Counted from the first letter of the stretch, positions 17,277 to 26,151 are shown. The stretch is 64,000 bases of DNA from Blautia faecicola (GCF_004123145.1 NZ_SDKC01000001.1:1321501-1385500), one strand, 5' to 3'. Numbers and translations: made by a program. Notes: generated from the letters alone by a model not told the origin.

Positions 17277-18911
17277 ATGAAAAAGAAACTGGTAGTATTG
17301 ATGTTATCAGCAGCCATGACAGCAACACTTCTGACTGGTTGTGGCGACACCAAAGAAACAACATCCGAATCCACAACAACCGAAACAGAGGCAGAAGCCA
17401 CCGAAGAAGCCGCAGATGACAGTGCATCTGACCAGGAGGCAGCAGATAAAGTAGCAGCCCTGATCGATCAGATTTATGTGCAGGAAAGAAACGACAACAC
17501 TGACGAACAGTGTAAAGAAGCCAAAGAAGCCTGGGATGCTCTGACCGACGCACAGAAAGAACTGGTAGAAGGTGAAAATGCAGACCCTGATTACTTCGGA
17601 AGAGATACCGGTGACGCATCCAAGGACGATCCGTTAAACGGAGATGACATCGGTGACAACGAACTGCTGGTAGTAAGTTTCGGTACTTCTTTCAATGACA
17701 GCCGTACAGCAGATATCGGAGGTATCGAGAAAGCCCTGCAGACCGCATATCCGGACTGGTCCGTAAGACGAGCCTTTACCGCACAGATCATCATCAACCA
17801 TGTACAGGCCCGTGATGACGAGAAGATCGACAATATGGATCAGGCCCTGCAGCGTGCCGTAGACAATGGCGTAAAGAACCTGGTGGTACAGCCGACCCAT
17901 CTGATGCATGGCGCTGAGTATGACGAGCTGACAGAAGCAGTAGAAAGCTACAAAGATAAATTTGAATCCGTAACCATCGCAGAACCACTGTTAGGAGAAG
18001 TTGGGGACAGTGACGATGCAGTCAATGATGACAAAAAAGCAGTAGCAGAAGCCATCACGGCAGAAGCAGTGAAAACAGCCGGATACGACAGTCTGGAAGT
18101 TGCGGAAGCAGACGGAACCGCATTTGTATTCATGGGACACGGAACTTCCCACACTGCAAAGATCAGCTACAGCCAGATGCAGAGCCAGATGAATGATCTG
18201 GGATATGACAATGTATTTATCGGTACCGTAGAAGGGAAACCGGAAGATACTGCATGTGAAGCAGTGATCGAAAAGATCAAAGAGGCGGGATACAAAAAAG
18301 TAGTGCTTCGTCCGCTGATGGTAGTAGCCGGAGACCATGCAAATAATGATATGGCCGGAGATGATGAGGATTCCTGGAAGAGCCAGTTCGAGGCATCAGG
18401 AGCATTTGACAAGATTGATACTCAGATCGCAGGACTGGGAGAGATCTCTGCCATCCAGGATCTGTATGTAGCACATACCAAAGCTGCAATGGATGGAAAT
18501 GATGCAGCTGTTTCCGAAGAGTCAGAGGAAACAGCCGGCACACTGGAAGATGGTACTTATGAAGCAGAATTTGACACAGACAGTGGAATGTTCCATGTTA
18601 ACGAAGCAAATGACGGAAAAGGTATCCTGACAGTAAAAGACGGAAAAATGACGATCCATATCAGCCTGGTATCTAAGAATATCGTAAACCTGTATGTGGG
18701 AAAAGCGGCAGATGCACAGAAAGACGGTGCAGAACTTCTGCAGCCAACAACCGATACGATCACCTATGATGACGGAAGTACAGAAGAAGTATATGGCTTT
18801 GATGTTCCGGTAAAAGCACTGGATGAAACCTTTGATCTGGCACTGGTCGGAACAAAAGGAAAATGGTATGACCACGAAGTAAGCGTAAGTGACCCGGTGA
18901 AGGCAGAGTAA
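17277..18911 (+). CDS. CbiK-like chelatase lipoprotein, copy 2, with extra C-terminal domain
   Basis: A 544-residue paralogue of the protein at 15.3 kb. It has a lipoprotein signal (LLTGC, Cys22), a shorter Thr/Glu linker, the same helical module and a CbiK-like domain that differs from copy 1 at only about a dozen residues over some 360. It keeps MGHGTSH, GTVEGKP and VAGDHANND. Unlike copy 1 it continues for about 130 residues into a beta-rich domain (GTLEDGTYEAEFDTDSGMF to the end) that I do not recognise with confidence; similar tails occur on other Lachnospiraceae lipoproteins and could bind a ligand. Start ATG 17277 has AGGAGGA 6 nt upstream. Confidence 0.88.
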   Translation: MKKKLVVLMLSAAMTATLLTGCGDTKETTSESTTTETEAEATEEAADDSASDQEAADKVAALIDQIYVQERNDNTDEQCKEAKEAWDALTDAQKELVEGENADPDYFGRDTGDASKDDPLNGDDIGDNELLVVSFGTSFNDSRTADIGGIEKALQTAYPDWSVRRAFTAQIIINHVQARDDEKIDNMDQALQRAVDNGVKNLVVQPTHLMHGAEYDELTEAVESYKDKFESVTIAEPLLGEVGDSDDAVNDDKKAVAEAITAEAVKTAGYDSLEVAEADGTAFVFMGHGTSHTAKISYSQMQSQMNDLGYDNVFIGTVEGKPEDTACEAVIEKIKEAGYKKVVLRPLMVVAGDHANNDMAGDDEDSWKSQFEASGAFDKIDTQIAGLGEISAIQDLYVAHTKAAMDGNDAAVSEESEETAGTLEDGTYEAEFDTDSGMFHVNEANDGKGILTVKDGKMTIHISLVSKNIVNLYVGKAADAQKDGAELLQPTTDTITYDDGSTEEVYGFDVPVKALDETFDLALVGTKGKWYDHEVSVSDPVKAE

Positions 18912-18917
18912 GGAAAT

Positions 18918-18946
18918 AGTTACCGAAAACGGAGTGGACAGTAACT
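18918..18946 (+). repeat. Dispersed hairpin repeat, type B
   Basis: AGTTAC / GTAACT arms around a core containing ACGGAGTGGACAG. Related copies are at 26309-26336 and 51080-51109. It lies directly behind the second lipoprotein gene. Confidence 0.6.
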
Positions 18947-18965
18947 TTGACGGCAAATCAGCCCC

Positions 18966-18994
18966 TTGACAAAAAAAGCAGAAGTTTGTATACT
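18966..18994 (+). promoter_or_regulatory. Promoter of the tyrS T-box leader
   Basis: TTGACA (18966-18971), 17-bp spacer, TATACT (18989-18994). Confidence 0.8.
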
Positions 18995-19014
18995 ACATCC
19001 ATATGATTGATTCA

Positions 19015-19292
19015 TAAGAAAATGCATTGATAAGAACCAGTAGCAGCAAGCATCCGCACAGAGAGGAGCCGGTTGGTGAGAGGCCCGCGGGGAACTTTCT
19101 GTGAATACATCTTTGAGCTTTGCACCGAACGCATCGTGCTGGTAGGCTGCAACGGAAGGACCTCCGTTATACGGGTCAGAGTATAGATTTACCTGTACTT
19201 ACAGAGGCAGGAGGTGCGAACCTTCTGCGAAATTAGGTGGTATCACGGAACCTGGCTTCCGTCCTATAAAAAGGACGAGGCCAGGTTTTTTT
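19015..19292 (+). promoter_or_regulatory. T-box leader, tyrosine-specific
   Basis: Shows the T-box element AATTAGGTGGTATCACGG (19231-19248) followed by a terminator stem AACCTGGC / GCCAGGTT with TTTTTTT (19249-19292). Stem I contains GAGAGGAGCC and, in GTGAATACATCTTTGAGC, the specifier TAC at 19106-19108, the tyrosine codon. Uncharged tRNA-Tyr should stabilise the antiterminator and switch on tyrS. Confidence 0.92.
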
Positions 19293-19300
19293 GATGCTCA

Positions 19301-19450
19301 GACTTTCAAACTCGGAAGCTGTTCGTGCTTGCACGATAAAGCTTCTGAACTTGAAAGTCGCCAAACATGAGAAAGTAGCGATTTACGGAGTAAATCAGCG
19401 GATTTCGAATGTTTGCAGGATTGCGGGAGCAGCAAAGCTGCGGAGCAATC
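19301..19450 (+). repeat. Cluster of hairpins between T-box terminator and tyrS
   Basis: Three well-formed stems. First, a nested 59-nt hairpin: GACTTTCAA / TTGAAAGTC, then GAAGCT / AGCTTC, tip CGTGC-TT-GCACG. Second, GATTTAC / GTAAATC at 19380-19396. Third, GATTGC with inner GCAGC-AAA-GCTGC at 19419-19450. They lie in the tyrS 5' untranslated region, downstream of the T-box switch. Confidence 0.6.
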
Positions 19451-19493
19451 CGGGGCATCAGATTCAATAAACACAAAAAGGAGAAAGTTTATC

Positions 19494-20714
19494 ATGACAA
19501 TTTATGACGAATTAGTTGCCCGTGGGCTGATCGCCCAGGTAACCGACGAAGAAGAAATTAAAGATTTGGTCAATAATGGAAAAGCGACTTTTTACATCGG
19601 GTTTGACCCGACTGCAGACAGTCTGCATGTAGGGCATTTTATGGCACTGTGCCTGATGAAACGTCTGCAGATGGCAGGAAACAAACCGATTGCACTGATC
19701 GGTGGAGGTACTGCCATGGTTGGTGATCCGTCCGGAAGAAGTGATATGCGTCAGATGATGACACAGGAAACCATTCAGCACAACTGTGACTGCTTTAAAA
19801 AACAGATGGAGCGTTTTATTGATTTCTCTGACGGAAAAGCACTGATGGTAAATAATGGAGACTGGCTGTTAGGATTAAACTATGTAGATTTCCTGCGCGA
19901 GATCGGACCGCATTTCTCCGTAAACCGTATGCTTACCGCAGAATGCTACAAACAGCGTATGGAAAAAGGATTAAGCTTCCTGGAGTTCAACTACATGCTG
20001 ATGCAGAGCTATGACTTCTACATGCTGTACCAGAAATACGGCTGTAACCTGCAGTTTGGCGGAGACGATCAGTGGAGTAACATGCTGGGTGGTACCGAAC
20101 TGATCCGCCGTAAATTAGGAAAGAACGCATGTGCCATGACCATCACCCTGCTGTTAAACTCTGAAGGAAAGAAAATGGGTAAAACACAGTCCGGTGCGGT
20201 ATGGCTGGATCCAAACAAAACTTCTCCGTTTGATTTTTATCAGTACTGGAGAAATGTGGCAGATGCCGATGTCCTCAAATGTATCCGTATGCTCACCTTC
20301 CTGCCGTTAGAGCAGATTGACGAAATGGATAAATGGGAAGGAAGCCAGTTAAACCAGGCAAAAGAGATCCTGGCTTACGAACTGACTGCCCTGGTACATG
20401 GTGAGGAAGAAGCAAAGAAAGCACAGGAAGGCGCAAGAGCACTGTTCTCTGCGGGTAATGCAGCTAATATGCCATCCACAACACTGGCAGCCGAGGATTT
20501 TCAGGATGGTGCCATCGACCTGATTTCTCTGCTGTGTAAAGCCGGTCTGGTAACTTCCCGTTCTGAAGGACGTCGTGCCATCGAGCAGGGAGGTGTATCC
20601 GTAGACGGAGAAAAAATTACAGACATTCGCTACAACGTGAAAAAAGAAGACATCACAGAAGAGGGTCTTGTTGTAAAACGTGGTAAGAAAAAATTCATGA
20701 AAATCTGCTTATAA
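19494..20714 (+). CDS. tyrS: Tyrosyl-tRNA synthetase
   Basis: A 406-residue class I synthetase attaching tyrosine to tRNA-Tyr. The HIGH-type motif is HVGH (45-48), the KMSKS-type loop KMGKT (227-231), and the tyrosine-binding QSYDFYMLY segment is at about 171-179. An S4 RNA-binding domain forms the C-terminus (GLVTSRSEGRRAIEQGGVSV). Start ATG 19494 has AAAAGGAG upstream. It is controlled by the tyrosine T-box before it. Confidence 0.97.
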   Translation: MTIYDELVARGLIAQVTDEEEIKDLVNNGKATFYIGFDPTADSLHVGHFMALCLMKRLQMAGNKPIALIGGGTAMVGDPSGRSDMRQMMTQETIQHNCDCFKKQMERFIDFSDGKALMVNNGDWLLGLNYVDFLREIGPHFSVNRMLTAECYKQRMEKGLSFLEFNYMLMQSYDFYMLYQKYGCNLQFGGDDQWSNMLGGTELIRRKLGKNACAMTITLLLNSEGKKMGKTQSGAVWLDPNKTSPFDFYQYWRNVADADVLKCIRMLTFLPLEQIDEMDKWEGSQLNQAKEILAYELTALVHGEEEAKKAQEGARALFSAGNAANMPSTTLAAEDFQDGAIDLISLLCKAGLVTSRSEGRRAIEQGGVSVDGEKITDIRYNVKKEDITEEGLVVKRGKKKFMKICL

Positions 20715-20726
20715 GAAGGGTGTCAC

Positions 20727-20755
20727 TTGCACGGGCATCACAATTGTGCTAAAGT
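20727..20755 (+). promoter_or_regulatory. Possible alaS promoter
   Basis: TTGCAC, 17-bp spacer, TAAAGT. The -10 is weak. Downstream, GAAGCTCC / GGAGCTTC forms a stem in the leader (about 20778-20823). Confidence 0.4.
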
Positions 20756-20854
20756 AGAAAGATAGAGAAAATTTGTGGAAGCTCCGGAATGTTTCTGGGA
20801 AAACTCCGGAATCGTGGAGCTTCTGACAGCAATAAATATGAGGAGGAACATACA

Positions 20855-23494
20855 GTGAAAAAGTATGGAGTAAACGAACTTCGTCAGATGTTTCTGGACT
20901 TTTTCGAGAGCAAAGGTCATTTGGTAATGAACAGCTTTTCCCTCGTACCCCAGAATGATAACAGCCTTCTGCTGATCAATGCAGGTATGGCACCATTAAA
21001 ACCGTATTTTACCGGAGCAGAGATTCCGCCGAGAACCCGTGTGGCTACCTGCCAGAAATGTATCCGTACCGGTGATATCGAGAACGTAGGAAAGACAGCC
21101 CGTCACGGTACTTTCTTCGAGATGCTTGGTAACTTCTCTTTTGGTGATTACTTCAAACACGAAGCCATCGCATGGTCCTGGGAATTTCTGACCAAAGTGG
21201 TAGGGCTGGATGAGAACCGTCTGTATCCGTCTGTATACGAAGAGGATGATGAAGCCTTCGATATCTGGAATAAAGAAATTGGTGTTCCGGCTGACAGAAT
21301 CTTCCGTTTCGGAAAAGAAGACAACTTCTGGGAGCACGGCGCAGGTCCTTGCGGTCCGTGTTCCGAGATCTACTATGACCGTGGAGAAAAATACGGCTGT
21401 GGCAAACCGGGCTGTACCGTAGGATGTGACTGCGACCGTTATATGGAAGTATGGAATAACGTATTTACCCAGTTCGAAAATGACGGGGAAGGTCATTATG
21501 AGACTCTGAAACAGAAAAATATTGATACCGGTATGGGACTGGAACGTCTGGCCGTTGTTGTTCAGGATGTAGATTCCATCTTTGATGTGGATACGCTGTG
21601 TGCCCTGAGAAATAAAGTCTGTGAAGTTGCCGGAAAAACCTATGGAGTTCATCATGACGACGATGTATCTATCCGTCTGATCACTGACCATATGCGTTCC
21701 GCTACTTTCCTGATCTCCGATGGCGTTATGCCGACCAACGAAGGAAGAGGATACGTGCTTCGCCGCCTGATCCGTCGTGCAGCCCGTCACGGTCGTCTTC
21801 TTGGTATCGAAGGACCGTTCCTGGAGAAACTGAGTGAGACCGTCATCGAAGGATCCAAAGACGGATATCCGGAACTGGAAGAAAAGAAAATCTTTATCCT
21901 GAACGTTCTGCATAACGAAGAGAGTCAGTTCAACAAGACCATTGACCAGGGTCTGAAGATTCTTGCGGATCTGGAAACAGAGATGAAAGAAGCCGGAAAA
22001 ACCGTACTGAGTGGTTCTGATGCGTTCCGTCTGTACGATACTTACGGATTTCCGATGGATCTGACCAAAGAGATCCTGGAAGAAAAAGGATATACCATCG
22101 ATGAAGACGGCTTCAAGGAAGAGATGGAAATTCAGAGAAAACGTGCAAGAGAAACTCGCGCAGTCAGCAACTATATGGGTGCTGATGCAACCGTATACGA
22201 TGAGATCGACCGCAATATCACAACCGAATTTACCGGATATGACAAACTGGAAGCTACCTCCAAAGTAACCGTTCTGACCACAGAGACAGAGATCGTGGAT
22301 TCCCTGATGGAAGGTCAGAAAGGAACCATCTTTGTAGAGAAGACACCGTTCTACGCTACCATGGGTGGACAGGAAGGTGACACCGGTGTGATTTCCACTG
22401 CAAACGGTGTATTCCGTGTGGAAGATACCATCAAACTTCGCGGCGGCAAATACGGTCATGTCGGTGTGATGGAATCCGGTATGATCTCCGGTGGAGAAGA
22501 AGTAACTCTGAAAGTAGACGAGCAGGAAAGAAAAGATACCTGTAAGAACCACAGCGCAACCCATCTGCTGCAGAAAGCCCTGAAGACCGTTCTTGGCGCT
22601 CATGTAGAACAGAAAGGTTCTCTGGTGAATCCGACCAGACTGCGTTTCGATTTCGCACACTTCCAGGCAATGACTCCGGAAGAGATTGCAGAAACAGAGG
22701 CTCTGGTAAATAAAGAGATCCAGGCTGCACTGCCGGTAACCACACAGATCATGGGTATCGAAGAAGCTAAGAAAACAGGTGCTATGGCACTGTTCGGTGA
22801 GAAATACGGCGATGAGGTACGTGTGGTATCCATGGGTGATTTCTCTGTAGAACTCTGTGGTGGTACTCATGTGGCAAATACAGCGAATATTACACTGTTC
22901 AAGATCGTATCCGAAGCAGGTGTTGCGGCAGGTGTTCGTCGTATCGAAGCACTGACAGGTAACAACGTGATCGAATACTATCGTCAGATGGAAGAAAATC
23001 TGCATACAATCGCAAAAACACTGAAGACCAGTCCTGCTGAGATCACAGAAAAGATCATACATCTGCAGAAAGAAGTAAAAGAACTGCAGAGTGAAAATGA
23101 ATCTCTGAAGAGTAAGATGGCTCAGGATTCTCTGGGAAATGTTATGGATCAGGTTGTGGAAGTAAAAGGTGTGAAAGTTCTGGCATCTGCCGTTGATGGC
23201 GTAGATATGAATGGACTGCGTGACCTGGGCGATCAGCTGAAAGAAAAACTGGGTGAAGGTGTGGTAGTTCTGGCATCTGCCAAAGATGGCAAAGTAAGCC
23301 TTCTTGCCATGGCAACACAGGGTGCTATGGATAAAGGAGCACATGCAGGTAATCTGATCAAGGCAGCGGCTGCAATCGTCGGAGGCGGCGGTGGTGGACG
23401 TCCGAATATGGCACAGGCCGGCGGCAAGAACCCGGATAAGATTCCGGAAGCTATCGCAAAAGTAGCAGAACTGGTAGAGGGACAGCTGAAATAA
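20855..23494 (+). CDS. alaS: Alanyl-tRNA synthetase
   Basis: A full-length 879-residue class II synthetase. It has the catalytic domain with RTRVATCQKCIRTGDIENVG, then the editing domain, where zinc ligands are NHSATHLLQ (about residue 566) and CGGTH (about residue 667). A coiled coil (about 740-770) and the C-terminal DHHA1-type domain with the glycine loop GGGGGGRPNMAQAGG follow. It starts with GTG 20855, selected because AGGAGG lies 8 nt upstream and because the protein then begins KKYGVNELRQMFLDFF as in homologues. Confidence 0.97.
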   Translation: MKKYGVNELRQMFLDFFESKGHLVMNSFSLVPQNDNSLLLINAGMAPLKPYFTGAEIPPRTRVATCQKCIRTGDIENVGKTARHGTFFEMLGNFSFGDYFKHEAIAWSWEFLTKVVGLDENRLYPSVYEEDDEAFDIWNKEIGVPADRIFRFGKEDNFWEHGAGPCGPCSEIYYDRGEKYGCGKPGCTVGCDCDRYMEVWNNVFTQFENDGEGHYETLKQKNIDTGMGLERLAVVVQDVDSIFDVDTLCALRNKVCEVAGKTYGVHHDDDVSIRLITDHMRSATFLISDGVMPTNEGRGYVLRRLIRRAARHGRLLGIEGPFLEKLSETVIEGSKDGYPELEEKKIFILNVLHNEESQFNKTIDQGLKILADLETEMKEAGKTVLSGSDAFRLYDTYGFPMDLTKEILEEKGYTIDEDGFKEEMEIQRKRARETRAVSNYMGADATVYDEIDRNITTEFTGYDKLEATSKVTVLTTETEIVDSLMEGQKGTIFVEKTPFYATMGGQEGDTGVISTANGVFRVEDTIKLRGGKYGHVGVMESGMISGGEEVTLKVDEQERKDTCKNHSATHLLQKALKTVLGAHVEQKGSLVNPTRLRFDFAHFQAMTPEEIAETEALVNKEIQAALPVTTQIMGIEEAKKTGAMALFGEKYGDEVRVVSMGDFSVELCGGTHVANTANITLFKIVSEAGVAAGVRRIEALTGNNVIEYYRQMEENLHTIAKTLKTSPAEITEKIIHLQKEVKELQSENESLKSKMAQDSLGNVMDQVVEVKGVKVLASAVDGVDMNGLRDLGDQLKEKLGEGVVVLASAKDGKVSLLAMATQGAMDKGAHAGNLIKAAAAIVGGGGGGRPNMAQAGGKNPDKIPEAIAKVAELVEGQLK

Positions 23495-23545
23495 TTCCAG
23501 TCCGGAAAAAACAACAAAAAAACCGGAAAAATTTCAAAAAACCAG

Positions 23546-23573
23546 TTGACGAAATAAAAAAATCTGCTATAAT
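23546..23573 (+). promoter_or_regulatory. Promoter of rpsU
   Basis: TTGACG (23546-23551), 16-bp spacer, extended -10 TGCTATAAT ending at 23573. Confidence 0.8.
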
Positions 23574-23650
23574 AAATACCAGTGCAATAAAATACCCAAA
23601 CAGTTGTATTATGCACAATCTACAACTGGAGGGAGGTTAGGTGTGAGACT

Positions 23651-23827
23651 ATGTCAAACGTTATCGTAAAAGAAAACGAAACTTTAGATAGTGCTCTGCG
23701 TAGATTTAAACGTAGCTGTGCAAAAGCAGGCATTCAGCAGGAAATCCGCAAAAGAGAGCATTACGAGAAACCAAGTGTTCGTCGTAAGAAAAAATCTGAA
23801 GCTGCAAGAAAACGTAAATATAATTAA
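23651..23827 (+). CDS. rpsU: 30S ribosomal protein S21
   Basis: A 58-residue, highly basic S21, beginning [20 protein letters not shown] and ending in a lysine/arginine-rich tail ([15 protein letters not shown]). It binds the small ribosomal subunit near the anti-Shine-Dalgarno region. The ribosome binding site GGAGGGAGG is strong but about 13 nt from the ATG. It stands alone between its own promoter and a strong terminator. Confidence 0.97.
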   Translation: MSNVIVKENETLDSALRRFKRSCAKAGIQQEIRKREHYEKPSVRRKKKSEAARKRKYN

Positions 23828-23854
23828 TATGTGCACATTGGCGTAAGCCATGAG

Positions 23855-23886
23855 AAGAGGGATACTGCAAGCAGGATCCCTCTTTT
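23855..23886 (+). terminator. Intrinsic terminator of rpsU
   Basis: AAGAGGGAT / ATCCCTCTT perfect stem followed by TT. Confidence 0.85.
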
Positions 23887-24022
23887 ACGTATATATTTTT
23901 AAAATCTTATAATTTCTTTAAGAATTGAAATCTGTATAGTCTTTTGCAAAGGCATATGATATAATTTTCGCATACTATAAATCTGCTGATAAGTGCAGAA
24001 AAAGAAATGAGGGGAAATTTCT

Positions 24023-24616
24023 ATGTGGACACATGCAGTGTATGGCACGGATCTGTATCATTTTATCCAATGGTTTATCCTGTATAGTTTCATGGGGTGG
24101 GTAGTGGAATCCATCTATATGTCATTTTGTAACAGGAAACTGACTAACCGCGGATTTGCGTTTTCACCCTTTTGTCCGATCTATGCAGTAGGAGCTTTGT
24201 CAGTGTATGGCATGCTTCGTCCGCTGGAAGGTCAATATGTGGTGCTTTATCTGGCGGGTGCGGTTCTTGCTACGACGCTGGAATATATTACGGCAGTGCT
24301 TATGCGCAATCTGTTTGGACAGGTTTGGTGGGATTATACGGAGAAACCTTTTAATTACAAAGGTGTGATCTGTCTGGAGAGTACGATAGCGTGGGGATTC
24401 TATACAATCTTTATGTTTGGCTTCCTGCAGAGATTTGTAAACTTCGTATCCGACAGCTATTCTGTTCGATTCGGCAGAAACCTGGCGGCAGTCGTGGTTG
24501 TGATCTATACATTTGATTTTTCGTTGCATCTGTTCAAAGCGAAAATGAACAGAATGCCGAGAAAAGTGGAAGAGATGAAAGAACGTGTCAGTTTTCATAT
24601 TGGAAAAATGAGGTAA
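24023..24616 (+). CDS. Putative ABC-transporter type IV membrane protein (PF06541-like)
   Basis: A 197-residue membrane protein with about five hydrophobic segments. The N-terminal pattern FILYSFMGWVVESIYMS, then NRGFAFSPFCPIYAVGA, and GVICLESTIAWGF are hallmarks of the PF06541 family (CmpB-like), which is abundant in Clostridia. The name implies a transporter, but no ATPase partner is adjacent and the function is not established. The basic C-terminus (MNRMPRKVEEMKER) is cytoplasmic. Confidence 0.75.
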   Translation: MWTHAVYGTDLYHFIQWFILYSFMGWVVESIYMSFCNRKLTNRGFAFSPFCPIYAVGALSVYGMLRPLEGQYVVLYLAGAVLATTLEYITAVLMRNLFGQVWWDYTEKPFNYKGVICLESTIAWGFYTIFMFGFLQRFVNFVSDSYSVRFGRNLAAVVVVIYTFDFSLHLFKAKMNRMPRKVEEMKERVSFHIGKMR

Positions 24617-24627
24617 CTATTCCGCAG

Positions 24628-24654
24628 GTAACTGTGAGGATACTGAACAGTCAC
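24628..24654 (+). repeat. Dispersed hairpin repeat, type A
   Basis: GTAACTGT...ACAGTCAC around GAGGATACTGA; nearly the same as the core at 16781-16807. It lies between the PF06541 gene and the converging capA-like gene. Confidence 0.6.
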
Positions 24655-24671
24655 AGAATGAGTAAAAAACG

Positions 24672-24714
24672 GGTGCTAACCCAGGGTGTGATAATCCTGA
24701 GTCAGCACCTTTTT
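24672..24714. terminator. Terminator at convergent gene ends
   Basis: Stem GGTGCTAACCCAGG / CCTGAGTCAGCACC followed by TTTTT on the plus strand. It covers the last codons of the minus-strand capA-like gene. Confidence 0.65.
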
Positions 24715-25971
24715 ATATTGTTCCTGTAAAGTTTCCAGAGTGAAAGGTTCTGTGCTTTCGGCATGAACACCATGGGAGGCAGCGAGCTCCTCGGTGTAAT
24801 CGGAAAGCTTGTAAACGGTATAGATATTCTGATCATGATTATAATGAGTAACCAGAGGGACCAGATCAGCATTACGGATGGAAAGAGCATCGGAGACCGG
24901 ATCCCGAACAATGGTAATATCTGCCATGCCGCCAAGGAGACAGACAGGGTCTTTCTGTGTGGAAATAAAGTTTCCAAGAGAGTAATAGACCAACATCTGA
25001 TGTCCGCTGTCATCTGTCAGTGTCTCAAAATTCTGTAGCGTATGGCTATGGGCACAGATGGCAATATCGACACCCTGATGTAACAGCAACTGGAGAAATG
25101 TTTTCTCCTCAGTATCCGGTTCAGTGGAATATTCTTTTCCGGTGTGAAGAAAGGCGATGGTCATATCACTGATTTCCTTTGCTTTTTTGACATCGGATAT
25201 TACCTGATCTGTGCGGAGAAGATCAACTGCATAATCTGGAAGTTCATCGTAAGGTTCATTATTTACTGTAGTTGTGTAGTTGAGAAGGGAAAAAGTAACA
25301 TCCTTACAACTGATGGTAGTGATTTCACCGGCATTTTCTGCGGAATCATGGATACCGAGGAGAGCAACTTCCGGGTGACTGGTTTCCCAGTATCGGATCG
25401 TATCGGTAATACCGGTGATTCCCTTGTCAAAAACATGGTTGTTTGCCTGTTCCACGATATCGAATCCGGCGGTAACAAGTGCATCACCGATTTCCACAGG
25501 GGCTCCGAAAGCGGGATAAGAAGAAATGTTTGCACGATCGGATACAAAGATGCTTTCTTCATTGACTGCGGCGAGGTCTGCGGCAGAGATATCATCCCGG
25601 ATGTGTTCATACAGGTGATCATAATTCCATACGGTCTGTGTGGTATCTGCAGATTCATAGATTCCCTGATGAATCAGATTATCGCCGACGGCGACAAAAC
25701 GAATGGTATTATTTTCCAGTTTCTGCTGTTTTTGCAGCTCAGCTTCCTGCTTTTGCTTTATCTGTTTCCGGAGTTCGGCCTCCTGGGCGGCGGCCCTTTG
25801 ATGATTGTGATAGAGTGTGACGAATAAACCGATTCCGGCAGTCAGGATCAGACAGGAACAGGCAAGAAATATCTTTTGACGCCGGACCTGTTGCTGGCGT
25901 TTCCGTTTTTGTTCCAGTTTGCGTGATTCCCGCATCCGACTGGTATTGTTTTGTGTGTTAGGTGTATCCAT
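24676..25971 (-). CDS. CapA family metallophosphatase-like protein
   Basis: A 431-residue protein with a basic N-terminus, one membrane anchor (about residues 33-53), a coiled Gln/Glu/Lys stretch (about 57-85), and an extracellular CapA/PGA_cap domain. Visible signatures are FVAVGDNLIH, NEESI, EQANNHVFDKGI, AFLHTGKEY and ICAHSHTLQ, a calcineurin-like metal site. CapA proteins act in poly-gamma-glutamate export, but no capBC genes are adjacent, so a general envelope hydrolase role is as likely. It is transcribed from its own minus-strand promoter. Confidence 0.88.
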   Translation of the reverse strand: MDTPNTQNNTSRMRESRKLEQKRKRQQQVRRQKIFLACSCLILTAGIGLFVTLYHNHQRAAAQEAELRKQIKQKQEAELQKQQKLENNTIRFVAVGDNLIHQGIYESADTTQTVWNYDHLYEHIRDDISAADLAAVNEESIFVSDRANISSYPAFGAPVEIGDALVTAGFDIVEQANNHVFDKGITGITDTIRYWETSHPEVALLGIHDSAENAGEITTISCKDVTFSLLNYTTTVNNEPYDELPDYAVDLLRTDQVISDVKKAKEISDMTIAFLHTGKEYSTEPDTEEKTFLQLLLHQGVDIAICAHSHTLQNFETLTDDSGHQMLVYYSLGNFISTQKDPVCLLGGMADITIVRDPVSDALSIRNADLVPLVTHYNHDQNIYTVYKLSDYTEELAASHGVHAESTEPFTLETLQEQYKKVLTQDYHTLG

Positions 25972-26122
25972 AAAGTTCCTCGTTGTTTCTCATTCTGTAA
26001 TAATTATCGGTACTATTCAGCAGGTAGCATTCCGCAAGATGTTTAGAAATGCATTTTGACTCGTAACTGTCCAGCAGTGAGTGGCAAAATTTACTTTTGA
26101 AAGTCACATCATAAATATAATT

Positions 26123-26151
26123 ATTATACACAAAAAGAAAGAAAGTAGCAA
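26123..26151 (-). promoter_or_regulatory. Promoter of capA-like gene
   Basis: Minus strand TTGCTA (26146-26151), 17-bp spacer, TATAAT (26123-26128). This gives a leader of roughly 150 nt. Confidence 0.65.

Noticed and set aside
15307-18911. Near-identical chelatase genes as an assembly duplication
   Set aside because: Their signal peptides, linkers, riboswitch loops, terminators and C-termini all differ, so they are real separate copies.
20996-23344. Very long open frame (782 codons) on the minus strand opposite alaS
   Set aside because: It follows from the codon pattern of the highly biased alaS gene; the product is Cys/Phe/His-rich without any domain, and alaS is certain.
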